From contig JABYQN010000020.1 of assembly GCA_022606135.1 (NCBI GenBank), positions 229,264 to 293,263 on the forward strand: 64,000 nucleotides of DNA. Direction: 5' to 3'. The DNA comes from Fomes fomentarius. Its lineage: Eukaryota; Basidiomycota; Agaricomycetes; Polyporales; Polyporaceae. The first letter of the stretch is position 1, and every line of letters starts with the position of its first letter. This document shows, in pieces, positions 33,900 through 44,888 of the stretch. Under the pieces are notes generated by a model. The model made no database searches. It worked only from the letters and a program-made list of their open reading frames with translations, and was not told where the DNA came from. A program made the position numbers and the translations under genes.

Positions 33900-35664
33900 A
33901 TGGTCGCCACAATCCTCGCCGGTCTCATCGGACTTTCCTTACTCTGTCTTGCTATCTACCGCCTCTGGCTTTCCCCGCTTGCTCCACTCCCTGGTTCAAC
34001 GCTATGTGCACTCACACGACTTCCGCTCATGCACCACGAGTTCACCGCGCAGCGCAGCATATTCATCCACGCCCTCCACCTCAAGTATGGACCAGTCGTG
34101 CGAGTTGCCCCAAACGAGGTCTCATTCGCGTCCCGTGAGGCCGTGAAGGAGGTATACGCTTCCGGAGGCAGCGGATATGACAAGTCCAATTTCTATCACC
34201 TTTTCTCCAACTTTAATACCCCGTAGGTCGCGGTGAGGAAACCCAAAGGGCATGGCTAAACATCCGCAGGAACATGTTCTCTACGCTGGAGAAGGGCCAG
34301 GTATCGACTTCTCCTCGTACCATCTATGAACTCTGCTGATGAAGCCTATCACGCTCAGCACGCAGACATGAAGAAGCGCTTCGCGGAGCGATACAGCAAG
34401 TCGCATGTCATGAAGCCGGACGTGGTTGCGACCGTGAAAGAGCATGTCGATGCATTCGTGGTCAAAGTGTCCGATGATCCTGTTTCAAGTCAGGACATCT
34501 ACGTAGGTGTATATCTTCTAACCTCGGGAGGATGTCCATTGACTCCCCCGCCACAGGTACTCTTACACTGCTACGCCCTAGACGGGATTACCGGTCACCT
34601 GTTCTATCCCTCAGGCCTTCACTCCCTCACCGATCCCGACGACTACAAGATAATGCAGGAGCTGTCCTACTCTAACCCGCTGAGACGTAGGCCACATTTT
34701 GCTCTTCTTTCCCACCTCTAATATCACGTAAAGCTCTAATTATCACGCTCCAGTGGACTACTTCCGCCATTACTTTCCTATCCTCTCTCGCATCTGCTCC
34801 AAGCTCTCCGGAAAGTCCGCTATTCGGACTACCAACCTTGCCTCCTCATATGTCCTCAACAACACTCGGGACGGCACAGTCGCCTCGCACACCGTCCTCT
34901 CCAAGCTCCGCATCGCGATGGCCAGGGGCCAGGATTCGGCTCCAGAGACAGAGACAGATATCAATATCAAGGTCGCCGCATCCGAATGCATGGATCACCT
35001 CGTAGCAGGGATCGACACGACCGGGGACGGCCTCTGCTTCCTAATGCACCACCTCTCGCTCCCTATCGCCTCCTCCCAACGCATCCAAGAACGGCTGCAC
35101 GCCGAGCTCATCGCGAATCCCAGCGCCACCATCGACGACCTCCCTTACCTTGATGCGGTGGTGAAGGAAGGCCTGAGGGTATACTGCCCGATCCCGATGA
35201 GCCTCCCGCGCATCGTACCAGCGGGTGGGAGGACTGTAGACGGCGTGCGCCTGCCTGCGGGCACGATCGTCAGCTGTCAGCCGTACACGCTGCATCGGCT
35301 TGACGAGAAGGTGTTCCCGGACCCAGAGGAGTTCGTACCCGAGCGATGGCTGGATCCCGAGGGTGCGACGGAGCGGAACCAGCTCTTCTTCGCGTTCGCT
35401 TCTGGTGGGCGGGGGTGTATTGGCAAGCAGTAAGCGGTCATTTATTCCAATCAGCATGTGGGCGGTGGCCGCTAACGAGTGTTCTTTGATAGCTTGGCGA
35501 TGTTGGAGATGAAGTTGCTCCTGAGGGAGGTGTATTCCACGTATCGCACTCGCGTCGCTCCGGAGATGAAGGCATCGATGGATCCGGACGACCAAACGAT
35601 GTCAACGCGGCCGAAGGACCAGAGCTGCTTGATAGTATTCGAAAAGTTCGAAGATGTGCTCTGA
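33900..35664 (+). CDS. Cytochrome P450 monooxygenase, copy 1
   Basis: A membrane-bound (ER) haem monooxygenase of unknown substrate. The N-terminal anchor is ILAGLIGLSLLCLAIYRLWL followed by the Pro-rich LSPLAPLPG hinge. WxxxR-region exons follow: RNMFSTLEKGQ, then MKKRFAERYS. The I-helix motif is intact as AGIDTTGD (near 35010). ExxR is present as KEGLRVY, and the PERF-like PERWLDPEGA comes near 35340. The haem loop FASGGRGCIGK is near 35395-35425. The last exon starts after an intron and ends FEKFEDVL at 35664. Intron borders near 34225-34330 and 34690-34755 follow the matching copy at 40168-41933. The two copies share most residues. All key motifs are present here, so this copy looks functional. 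Confidence 0.9.
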
Positions 35665-35949
35665 CCCACTCTCACCATCCTATGAAGTAGACAGGTCGAG
35701 AGTACCACGACTGCTGTAAGTCCTTATCCCTGGGTATCATTACAGATAAGGAACATCGGCAGGCGATACGAGCTGTCAGGTCATTATGACTCGGTGGAGT
35801 TGTGGGCCGAAGGCAGAGGAACTTAGTTTCATGTACACATAGCAACGATAGGACGATAGCGGCAGGAGAATGAGGCGATTCCGCGTGGCGAGACACGTCA
35901 AATACGGCTCGACAGATCCTGTTCAAGAGTATATGCTCAGAAAGGGCAT

Positions 35950-36692
35950 CTACGAAGGGAACGTCATACGCACCGCGTCATGAATTGTCAACCAATCATA
36001 CCACCAAAGTAGTTCAGTCTTGTGCCCACATTCCGTCATCGCATCCTCTAGGATCGAAAGCACCTCCCTGACCTCTAGACCAGCCTCCTCGATGGCATCG
36101 TGGCGTGCCTCGATGTTGTAGTTGTCCCACACCACGAACATCTCGGAGTACTTGTCCGTGTAAGGCTTCCCATATGACAACTTGACACCTGCACGTTGCT
36201 CAAGGTGTTCTCGAACCATGACTGATAGAGCGCCCTCAATATAGCTTTGGAGCGACTCGTCTTGAAGTTCGGCTTCTGTGAACTCGCCGTAAATAACGAA
36301 TTTCTTGTCGATGCTCTGTCCGAGCACCTCGTAGAGAGGTATACTGAGCTTGTGCTGTGAAGCGTACGCCTCGAGGAATTCGGGTTGATATGCCCAGCCG
36401 TAGATGAGCTTCGGTGGATGACGGTTCTTGTGTGAAGCAATCCACTTGCGACGGAGAAGCTTGGTTGGACGGTATGCGTTAAACAGCCTCTCCAATTTCT
36501 GACAGAGTTAGCATCAAGGGTTTGAAGGAGCAATGTAAGACGAGGTGGGTGACAACTCACTGCCTTCTGTGCCCGTTTGGCACGCTTGGTGAGCTTCCAG
36601 GTCTCCCCGTCATCCTCGAGCATCGTTTCACCCTTCTCGTCTCGTTCATACTCGAAGAGAATCGCGTCTTCTTCTGCCCTAGTCATAGCCAT
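35950..36692 (-). CDS. Uncharacterised fungal protein
   Basis: Not recognised. Two exons: from the ATG at 36692 the first encodes an acidic/basic N-terminus (MAMTRAEEDAILFEYERDEK, then LTKRAKRAQK). An intron of about 60 bases (36499-36560 region) follows. The second exon reads KLERLFNAYRPTKLLRRKWI, YGWAYQPEFLEAYASQHKL, VIYGEFTEAELQDESLQ and ends ELLWWYDWLTIHDAVRMTFPS. The sequence is well-behaved globular coding sequence without signal peptide or membrane segment. It lies between the inverted arms and has no second copy in the window. Confidence 0.68.
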
Positions 36693-37104
36693 GATGGGTG
36701 GCGCTGTGGATGGAGAAAGCTGACGAAATAGGTCAGCATAGCCTCGGGAGTTGACCCTAAACTAAGGTCACCTGTACCACGCCTTCCACGATCGGTCTCA
36801 GCAGAAGTATTCGATAGGATCGAGTTCAGATTTAGTATGATAACGAGTCCCAGCAAAAAGGAGTAGGGGTACAACAATTTGGAATGTAACTACGCGCCGT
36901 CCAATACAAAGGATACAACAACGAACAATCCAGGTCCAGCTAAATAGACGCGGAGCTTCCCATCCGAGTGTGGAAGATCATCCCATATGTGATGTCCGAG
37001 GCAGTTGAACATCTGCCAAACCGATCATTAGGTTAATACGAGTGGGCAACGGTGCGAGTCTGATAGGGCTTACTAGCTTATTACTATTTGTCTTTACAAA
37101 CTCT

Positions 37105-38056
37105 TCAGGCGGCCACAGACTCCGATTTCTTCTTCTTCGCGATCTTTGGCAGGGCCCATACCTGGGCCCGCGTCAAAGGCGGCCTCGATCCTGGTGTTAT
37201 CCTCTGCCACAGTTCATTATACTCCTCGACCGACATCTCCTTCGCACTCTCCTTAGGCTTCTCCGGAGGAGTAGTGGGCGATGTCACGGCGCTTGAAGTC
37301 GCAGACGACCCGGGAGTAACCACAGCGGGGAGAGGGGCACGCTTCGCAGGGCGCGGGCCCTTCGCTTGCGACGGGTGTGGTCGGCGCCGGTCCCGAGGCT
37401 GGTTTGCTGACTTTGAAGGTTTGGCCGTCTGCTTAGCCGTCGTCGCCCTGTGATTGGTAGTCTTGGGCAACGAGGAGGAGTTGCTCCGGGACACCAGTGC
37501 CTGCGGCACGGTTGTGGGACTGAAGGCTGGCGAAGAGGAGGAGGCGGTCGGACTGGGGGCTGGCGACGAGGAGGAGGCTGTGGAACTGGCCGATGAATGG
37601 GAATGATAGCGGGCAGGGTCGCCGGCCCTTGGTTTGGGGGCGATCGAGGAAGGGAGGGGACGTTGTGGACGGAGGTGGGCAGAGTCGCGAGGATAATACC
37701 TGATTTCATATACCTGAACCGCACGCGTTGCGGAAATCAGGGTGCGATGTTCTATCATGTCACCGAACGGAGCCTGTGTGGTCGAGGTGGAGGCACCGGG
37801 GTGCTCATGGCGAATGGCTGCGAGGATGGTTTGCGGATGGTTACGAGTGTGACTCAGCGGGTAGGGACGGGGATCGGTACTTACTGGACGCCTGGTTGTC
37901 CTTTTGACTGTGGTCTACCTTGCGCTTTTTAGAAGAATTATTGAGGGTGGACGTCGTCGCATCGACCAGAGCAGCATTGTCCCGCTTCCGGATGTTGGTT
38001 AGCGTGGAGGCGCGGTGGTTGGAGAGGGTTTGAGGAAGCTCGCGAGAGAAGGACAT
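37105..38056 (-). CDS. Unknown Ser/Pro-rich basic protein X, copy 2
   Basis: An inverted copy of the gene at 30274-31225 with the same two-exon layout, the same length and the same stop position. Differences from copy 1 are scattered single substitutions (for example MSFSRELPQTLSNHR against MSFSREHPQTSPNHR, and ESAKEMS against EGEKEMS), and the frame stays open throughout. The NLS-like SKKRKVDHSQK is kept. Maintenance of the frame suggests that both copies are functional, or that they are recently homogenised. Function unknown. Confidence 0.58.
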
Positions 38057-38562
38057 TGTGGAGGTATTGAGATAGAAATCAAAGCTGAGGAATCGGTAGA
38101 TAGCTTAGGGGGAGTTGTAAGCTGGGGGAACTACGCTTTGTGGTAGTGGTTGGTGGTGAAAGGGTGCTAAGCGGCGTGGTCGGAGCGAGTGGCTATTGTC
38201 CTAGTTGGGGCGCTTACCATCGGTCACGGCTTCCCATGTCTCGGACACTGCGTCACGGTTCCCGCCACTCAAGCGTGTTGATAACATGCCTCCACTATGC
38301 CTCTTAGGGCCTTACGAATCGCAATCTTGTTTATTTGCGTTTGCTTGCTTCTAGTTTGCTGCTCCCTTACGCCGTCAAAAGACTTGCTGCTGAACTGAAA
38401 CAATAGACCGTAAGCCTATGATCATAAATCGCGGCGAGAAGAGTTCTGCCATAGGTCAAACCCTCATGCTCAGACAGTCGGACGAGTTGTAGAGCATCAC
38501 TTCATGATCATCGTGGCGGTGAGTATCGTACAATCGCTTGTCGTTCGCTGCTCTGAAGAATT

Positions 38563-39254
38563 CTACAGCTTCGTCAAAATTTCCTCGTGGAGCTTCTTGA
38601 GGTCATCCATTGACGGCTTCTGAGCGGGCCAGCCGACGACAAGACCTTCCGCATCACCTTCGGCTGGCTTGGGGATGACGTGGAAGTGAACGTGATCGAC
38701 CTCTTGGTGAGCAATGCGCCCGTTGTTCTGTGGCAAGTATAGCGTAAGTTTTGGCTCACATCCGAAGAGACATAGGAATAAAGCGATGCAACCCTGACCT
38801 GAAGGAGATTGTAGTTCTGAGCGTTGAGGGCAAGGGCGATCTTCTTTGCGGCGGGAAGGACATCCGCGAAGTATTCGTCAGGGATCTCGTGAAGCTTCTC
38901 TGCATGATCTGATATTATCACAGGAATCAGAAACCTTGACTGACGATGTCGTCTCTAGAACAGGACAGTACGTACACTTCGGAATGATCAAGGCATGTCC
39001 CTTTGAGAGAGGACCGATATCGAGGAACGAGAAGACCTTGTCGGTCTCAACGAGCTTGAAGCTTGGAATATCTCCTGTTATCACTCTTGTCAGAGCCCTT
39101 CAAGTCTCCCCACGGTCAAGTTCTCCAGCAAGCACGTAGACATACCCTTGATAATCTTGCAGAAGATGCAGCTGGCCAGGGATCTGTGCAGGACCGTTGC
39201 GCTCAGCCTCCTCCTGCCAGGTAGTCACTGACGCGTAGCGTACTTAGCAGCCAT
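38563..39254 (-). CDS. HIT-family hydrolase, copy 2
   Basis: An inverted copy of the HIT gene at 29076. CIFCKIIKG, FLDIGPLSKGHALIIPK and the histidine triad HVHFHVIPKP are all intact, and the frame ends at 38563 with ...LHEEILTKL. The ATG at 39254 (MAAK) again needs removal of a tiny intron, here 30 bases, to enter the frame, as in copy 1 with 26 bases. The exon for the central part carries a few changes (for example KLHEIPDEYF against KLHEVPDEYF). Its upstream neighbour is a broken SSR4 fragment, so the divergent promoter may now serve only this gene. Confidence 0.8.
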
Positions 39255-39309
39255 GATGACCGGACTGTAGAGTTAAGATCGCAAACCAAGGAGCCTTGCC
39301 GATCTTAAT

Positions 39310-39650
39310 GCAACTGTTGGACCCTTTGCAGTTTGAAGGCTCGCCGGGAGGTCTCGGATCTTGGATCCCACGTGGCGCGTAGTATGTCCTGGCGCCTGGC
39401 GAGTGAACTTGAACTTCTTTTGTTCACACCAATGCGTCTCCCTTCGTATGCTATTTTTTCTTCAATTGCATCAAAAATTCTGGCATTGTGACCTGGCAAT
39501 ATGTCTCTACCAGCCCGAGCCCAGGGCAGAAGGCATATGTCTGCGCTACAGTCTCTCGGCCTGCACGTGCAAATCCCGTACGACAATGTCACTGCATGCT
39601 GTTACTAGTACTACGCGCGGTTTCAGCCATCACAGCATTGGTAAGTCGGA
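39310..39650 (+). pseudogene. SSR4 5' fragment (pseudogene)
   Basis: This stretch matches the 5' leader and first about 140 coding bases of SSR4 (28808 downward on -). The ATG at 39501 and MSLPARAQ are recognisable. Then an extra G in CCCAGGGCAG shifts the frame, further changes follow, and a stop appears soon after. Blocks corresponding to the leader, such as the CTGGCGCCT region and CATCAAAAATTCTGG, precede it. Similarity ends near 39650, where the P450 side begins. The rest of SSR4 is absent. No product is expected. Confidence 0.7.
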
Positions 39651-39655
39651 TTCAA

Positions 39656-40167
39656 TGCATGTGCTATTTGAGCTTGGTGCGCGATGTGTGGATGCTGGCA
39701 AGTACGTCATTCATCGGTTCATGCTGGAGATGCGGACCCTTCGGGGTGTGCATTTCTACTACCTGTGGATTGGAGAGTGAGATTCGATGCTCATGCCCGA
39801 AAATAGGGTCGGTCTTATGAGAGAAACACAGATCTCAGCCTCTATCTCATGCATGCATTTGTGACTGCCCGAGATTGTCTAAATCCGGACTTTTGTATGA
39901 AGTTAATTTGAATCACAAAGGCGATGTCCCCGTCCCGCTGAACCTCTCAGAGTTCCGAGGTCACTCAGTGCTCTATCGTTCGTCACGCTCCTATCAAGTC
40001 ACTTCACAAGGAATAGTTCAAGTGTTGTACTTACGGGCTGGTAGTTGTTCGGGATTCAGGCTACTCCTGGTAGTTCGTAAATGCAAGTCTAAGTCTACAG
40101 TGATATACCTCACAGTGTGCACAATACAACATCTCATCTGTCTACTTCGTAGGTTGTAGAGAGCGAC
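39656..40167. other. Spacer between SSR4 fragment and P450 copy 2
   Basis: About 500 bases with no recognised coding segment. The last 40 bases before 40168 still match the 3' flank of P450 copy 1, with the shared block GAAGTAGACAG on the - strand. Confidence 0.4.
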
Positions 40168-41933
40168 TCAGAGCGCGTCTTCGAACTTTTCGAAAACTAT
40201 CAAGCAGCTCTGGCCCTTCGGCCGCGACGAGATCGTTTGGTCGTCCTGCTCCATCGACGCCTTCATCTCCGGAGCGACGCGAGTGCGATACGTGGAATAC
40301 ACCTCCCTCAGGAGCAGCTTCATCTCCAACATCGCCAAACTATCAGAGAACACTCGTCGTCAGCGGCCACCGCCCGCATGCTAGTCTAAATAAATGACCG
40401 CTTACTGCTTGCCAATACACCCCCGCCCACCAGCAGCGAACGCGAAGAAGAGCTGGTTGCGCTCCGTCGCGCCCTCGGGATCCAGCCATCGCTCGGGCAC
40501 GAACTCCTCTGGGTCCGGGAACACCTTCTCGTCAAGCCGATGCAGCGTGTACGGCTGGCAGCTGACGATCGTGCCCGCAGGCAGGCGCACGCCGTCGACC
40601 GTCCGCCCACCCGCTGGTACGACGCGCGGGAGGCTCATCGGGATCGGGCTGTACACCCTCAGGCCTTCCTTCACGACCGCATCGAGGTAAGGGAGGTCGT
40701 CGATATTCGCAGAGGCGTTCTCGACGAGCTCGGCGTGCAGCCGTTCTTGAACGACTTGAGAGGAGGCGGTGGGGAGCGAGAGGTGGTGCATGAGGAAGCA
40801 GAGGCCGTCCCCGGTCGTGCCGATCCCCGCTGCGAGGTGGTCCATGCACTCGGATGCGGCGAGCTTGATGTTGACGTCTGCGTCCGCGTCTGTGTCTGAA
40901 TCCGGGTCCTGACCGCGGGCGATGGCGGTGCGGAGCTTGGAGAGGACGGTGTGCGAGGCAACTGTGCCGTCCCGAGCGGTGTTGAGGACATATGTGGAAG
41001 CGAGACTGGCGGTACGACGGGTGGGCTTTCCGTAGATCTTGGAGTAGATGCGAAAGAGGGCAGGAAAGTAATGGCGGGAGTAAGCCCCTGGAGCGCGATA
41101 GTTAGACATTCAAGTGGTACGAGAGCGAGATTTGGCCTACGTCTCAGTCCGTTAGAGTAGGACAGCTCGTGCATGATCTTGTAGTCCTCGGGATCGGTGA
41201 GCGAGTGAAGGCCTGAGGGATAGAACAGGTGACCGGCAATCCCGTCTAGGGCATAGGAGCGTAAGAGAACCTGCGGCGGGGAGTCGATGGACATCCTCGC
41301 CAGAATAGAATATATACTCCTACATAGACGTCTTGACTTGAACCAGGATTGTCAGAAACTTTGGCCATGAATGCATCGACGTGCTCTTTCACGGTCGCAA
41401 CCACGTCCGGCTTCATGACATGCGACTTGCTGTATCGCTCTGCGAAGCGCTTCTTCGTGTCTGCGTGCTGAGTGTGATAGGGTTCATCAGTAATTCTCGC
41501 AAACGTTACGAGGAGACGGAGACGTCAATACCTGGCCCTTCTCCAGCGTAGAGAACATGTTCCTGCGGATGTTTAGCCATGCCCTTCTGGGGTTTCGCAC
41601 CGCGACCTACGGGGTATCAAAGTTCGAGAAGAGCTGATAAAAATCAGACTTGTCATATCCGCTGCCTCCGGTCGCGTACACCTCCTTGACGGCTTCACGA
41701 GTCGCAAACGAGACCTCGTTTGGCGCAACGCGCACGATCGGTCCATACTTGAGGTGGAGCGCGTGGATGAACGTGCGGCGCTGTGCGGTGAATTCGTGAT
41801 ACATCAGAGGCAGTCGTGTGAGTGCGCATAGCGCTGAACCAGGGAGTCGAGCGAGCGGGGAAAGCCAGAGGCGGTATACAGCAAGACAGAGTAAGGGGAG
41901 TCCGATGAAACCGACGAAGAATGTGGCGAGCAT
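40168..41933 (-). CDS. Cytochrome P450 monooxygenase, copy 2 (altered I-helix)
   Basis: An inverted paralogue of the P450 at 33900 with the same exon layout. The anchor reads LATFFVGFIGLPLLCLAVYR, then LSPLARLPG. ExxR (KEGLRVY), PERWLDPEGA and the haem loop FAAGGRGCIGK are intact. The I-helix motif reads AGIGTTGD: the codon at 40819-40821 (read on -) is GGC where copy 1 has GAC. The Asp of AGxDTT helps deliver protons for oxygen activation in most P450s, so this copy may have altered, reduced or unusual activity. The frame is otherwise open, and the acidic Asp/Ala/Thr stretch before the I-helix is longer than in copy 1. It ends FEKFEDAL at 40168. Confidence 0.87.
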
Positions 41934-42699
41934 GGTGGTAGAGATGAGCTAGGGAAGAGCAATGAGTCACTTAACTTTCAAACCTAAAAGAAGTCGTATG
42001 TCTGGTTGGGCGAGCCTCAGTGCAGTTCAGATAAGATATGGAACAAGGTACCCGTTATCAAGTCTCCAGAGCTGTTGATAATAAGCCTGCGATATCGAAC
42101 GTTTATCTCGCGGCAATGCCCGATGAGCTGAGATCTATATGGGATAGCGCTTTGGTTCTTGCCTACTCCGGCCCGGGCTGCAACTAGTCCAGGACACAAA
42201 TATTCCGGCGCACAACTGGTTTCCCCGCGAAAGTCGCGGGTACTAGTCCCGAGGGACTGCGCCAGGAACGACCACATCTCCGGTCGACCGTACCTTGAAG
42301 CTGGCAGCGTCTTGAGTTAGTCTGTTGCATGACCGTCTCGAACTTCTCACGCACTACTAGTGCGACTACAACTCTACTAAGCACTACGACGGGTCGAAGC
42401 ATTGCACTGGTGCTGGATATCGGTTCCAGTGGCGTTGAGTGTCGAGGACCTGCTGCGTTAGGAGTTCGACAAATTGCGCCAAGGTCGGTCAAAGTCGGTC
42501 ATACATGGTCCAGTATGCAAGTCCGACTCGCCGAGTCGAACGTCTTAGGCGATGGCGTGGCCGTCGTCGAACAGGCCCGGTTTCTTGAACGAGTTCGGAG
42601 GCTAAGCATGGCCGTCGAGTTGGGCAAAAGAATGTTTGTGGCGGGGCATATGCTCTATGCTAGCCCTTGGACTTGCATCTCGTGATTCTATCATTGTGT

Positions 42700-43190
42700 T
42701 CCGTCCGTTGAGTATCCACGAGGGTACTTGGGTGGTCGAGGTCTTGCTGCTGCGAGAACGGTCAACACCACGGACCAGCCGCGTGCGATCCATGTGGGGT
42801 CCGGGGTAACCCATGCCCGGCGCATAGGTATCCTGGCCAAGGCGGTATCAGTATACTTGTGAAGTGCGGAGACATGAAAATGAGGCATCACACCTTTGAG
42901 AGGCTTTGCGTCCTCGTTTGTCTTCTGTTGCTGGCCGTTCCGAGTTGAGTATTCATGCGTGACATATTTGGGTAGTCGACTTGATCTTGCTACCGGAGGA
43001 CGGTCACCTCAACACGCCGACCAGCCGCGTGCGATTCATTAAGTCCATGTCGGTAATTCATGCCCCGCATGATGTCGCCTTGTATCCCTTTGTATTCGTT
43101 GGCTTTCCGTTCGTTTAGGCCCACAGGACGGTCGCCGCCGCGGACCAGCCGCGTGCTCCTCGCCAGGTCCCTTCCGACGTCCCACGACCG
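42700..43190 (+). repeat. Diverged tandem repeat with GACCAGCCGCGTGC core
   Basis: Two related units begin near 42707 and 42944 (GTTGAGTATYCAYG...). They continue TTGGGTRGTCGA, ACGGTCA and the core GACCAGCCGCGTGCGAT (42773 and 43019), then a GTAAYYCATGCCC block. A third, partial unit repeats only the part around the core (43120-43165). The spacing is about 240 bases between units 1 and 2 and 124 bases to the third core. The units differ at many positions, so the array is old. Confidence 0.6.
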
Positions 43191-44411
43191 CATGGGTGTC
43201 TTAACTTGGGCCGCTTCGAGACCTAATAGTTGTACTATGGTGGCAAGAGCAATATGAGTACACGACCACCGTGAAGCTAAAATACGAGTGAACATACTCA
43301 ATCAGGGTGCTACCATTTGTTGTCGAAGACCTGTCCCAGGCAGATAGAGGCGTGTCGAAGGCCGGAGGCAGGGATACAGGGGGGAGAAGGAAGCAGTTCT
43401 GAGGAGAGAGTCAAGCAAAACCAGGCGGCCTTATGTACCTGAAAGACAGGAGGCGATGCGCTCGACGCCAGTGATTAGGCCAAACTCGAAGCCGTGCCCC
43501 ACGCCACGGGAGCTGACATGCTACTTGGGCTGCTCTGATATCCGAGCGGCAGCCCGGCATGCTCTCGCGGGTGGCTCTCCTTGCTGGTATTTCCGAACGA
43601 GGGCTGTGTGAGTTCGTGATCGTGCGGAGTATTCAGGCTGGTTCAGAATGGAGACCGAGTCCCGTTAATAATCACAGGAGAGTGACAGTCTCGTGTTGGC
43701 TCCAGACTGCAGGATGGCGGTGAACATTTGAACGGTTAACATCGACGAAGCCTAGTAGACTCACAGAGGGGTCACACCCGGCTGGCATCCGCTTGGTTGT
43801 CATTATCATGATGGCAGGCACTCGAGCACCGCACCTTCACTTCTCAGCTCCTGCCAGTGGCGACATCTGTATCAGCAATCCGGACGCACAGAACCAGTGC
43901 AGTCGCTTCAATGCCCTGGAATGATCACCTTATCCGAATCGCAACGCTGAGTTCTGCGAGATCATCATCCGAGGTAGACGGTAACGACTCATGATATAGT
44001 TGTATGCAGACGCATGCAGGTTCAAGTGCCATCCTTCCCTGAAGCACGGCAGAATCAGATCGACACACACTTACTCACATAACATCCATAATGGCACCTC
44101 GATTGCTCACGCTCCGCACTTCAGGATGATCAACCTCTTGGGGTCGAGCACACCAGCACCTCCCAACCTTCTCACACCTCCGACCTTCCACACATTCCTA
44201 ACATCCCCATTGTAGCCCTTCGCCGCGAGTGCAGCGGATGCAAAGGGATCAATCTGGGGCTATTTTGTGCGTACTATCAGGTACATCACCGTAAACCGTA
44301 GACCTAGACTCCGAAGCAAAAGCACATGATGGTGCACTGCGACTCGAGCTACAAGTACACTGTCAACAGCCGAACCGTAAGAATAGAATAGAATACAGCG
44401 ACGGGGCTCGG

Positions 44412-44452
44412 GACAGTAGACAGCAGACAGTAGACAGTAGATGGTAGATGGT
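44412..44452 (+). repeat. Microsatellite (GACAGTA/GATGGTA units)
   Basis: Imperfect 7-base units GACAGTA, GACAGCA and GATGGTA in tandem. Further purine-rich imperfect repeats (GGAGAGT units) occur at about 44633-44670. Confidence 0.7.
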
Positions 44453-44712
44453 ACAGGTAAGGGATGATAGATGGAAAGTGGTCGTGATGCATATGTATGC
44501 TACGTACAGCTTGGCGATAACGATGATGATGATGATAGGATGGGACCAGAGAGAGAGAGGATAGTTGTGAGATAGTGAGATAGTGAAATAAAAGGAGAGC
44601 ATATCAGCGAACAGACACGCCAGGAAAAAAAAGAGAGTGGAGAGTGGAGAGTGCAAGAATGGAGAGTGCAGAAACCAAAGAAACATACAAGGGTGACATT
44701 AAGATAGATGAA

Positions 44713-44725
44713 GGGGGGGGGGGGG
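44713..44725 (+). repeat. Homopolymer G13
   Basis: Thirteen consecutive G bases following GATGAA. Homopolymers of this length are often misread, so the true length is uncertain. Confidence 0.9.
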
Positions 44726-44888
44726 TATCGACAGAATTGCAACAGAACACATGCATGCCAATAGCCAACCAGAACCACGTACGGGCACATCACCGCTTCC
44801 CCTCGCAAACGCAAAAGGAACTCAAAACTCATCTCGAAACGCAGCGAACTACTTTCGCGCGCCTCGCAGACGCGAGCAAAAGGCCTCC

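Larger units (their letters stand above)
36790..39655 (-). repeat. Right arm of the inverted segmental duplication
   Basis: The reverse complement of this stretch matches 28650-31545. From the inner edge (near 36790) outward it holds the 3' flank of X', gene X', a spacer, HIT copy 2, the divergent promoter and a fragment of SSR4. Homology fades near 39650, just past the SSR4 fragment. Indels of a few bases occur only toward the edges. Confidence 0.85.
41934..44888. other. Gene-free region with repeats
   Basis: Nearly 3 kb. The first 250 bases are the P450 copy 2 promoter, shared with copy 1. A diverged tandem repeat occupies 42700-43190. Simple repeats follow near 44412-44452 and 44633-44670, with a run of 13 G at 44713-44725. 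No ORF shows a family motif. The end is the 3' flank of the kinase gene. Confidence 0.45.
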
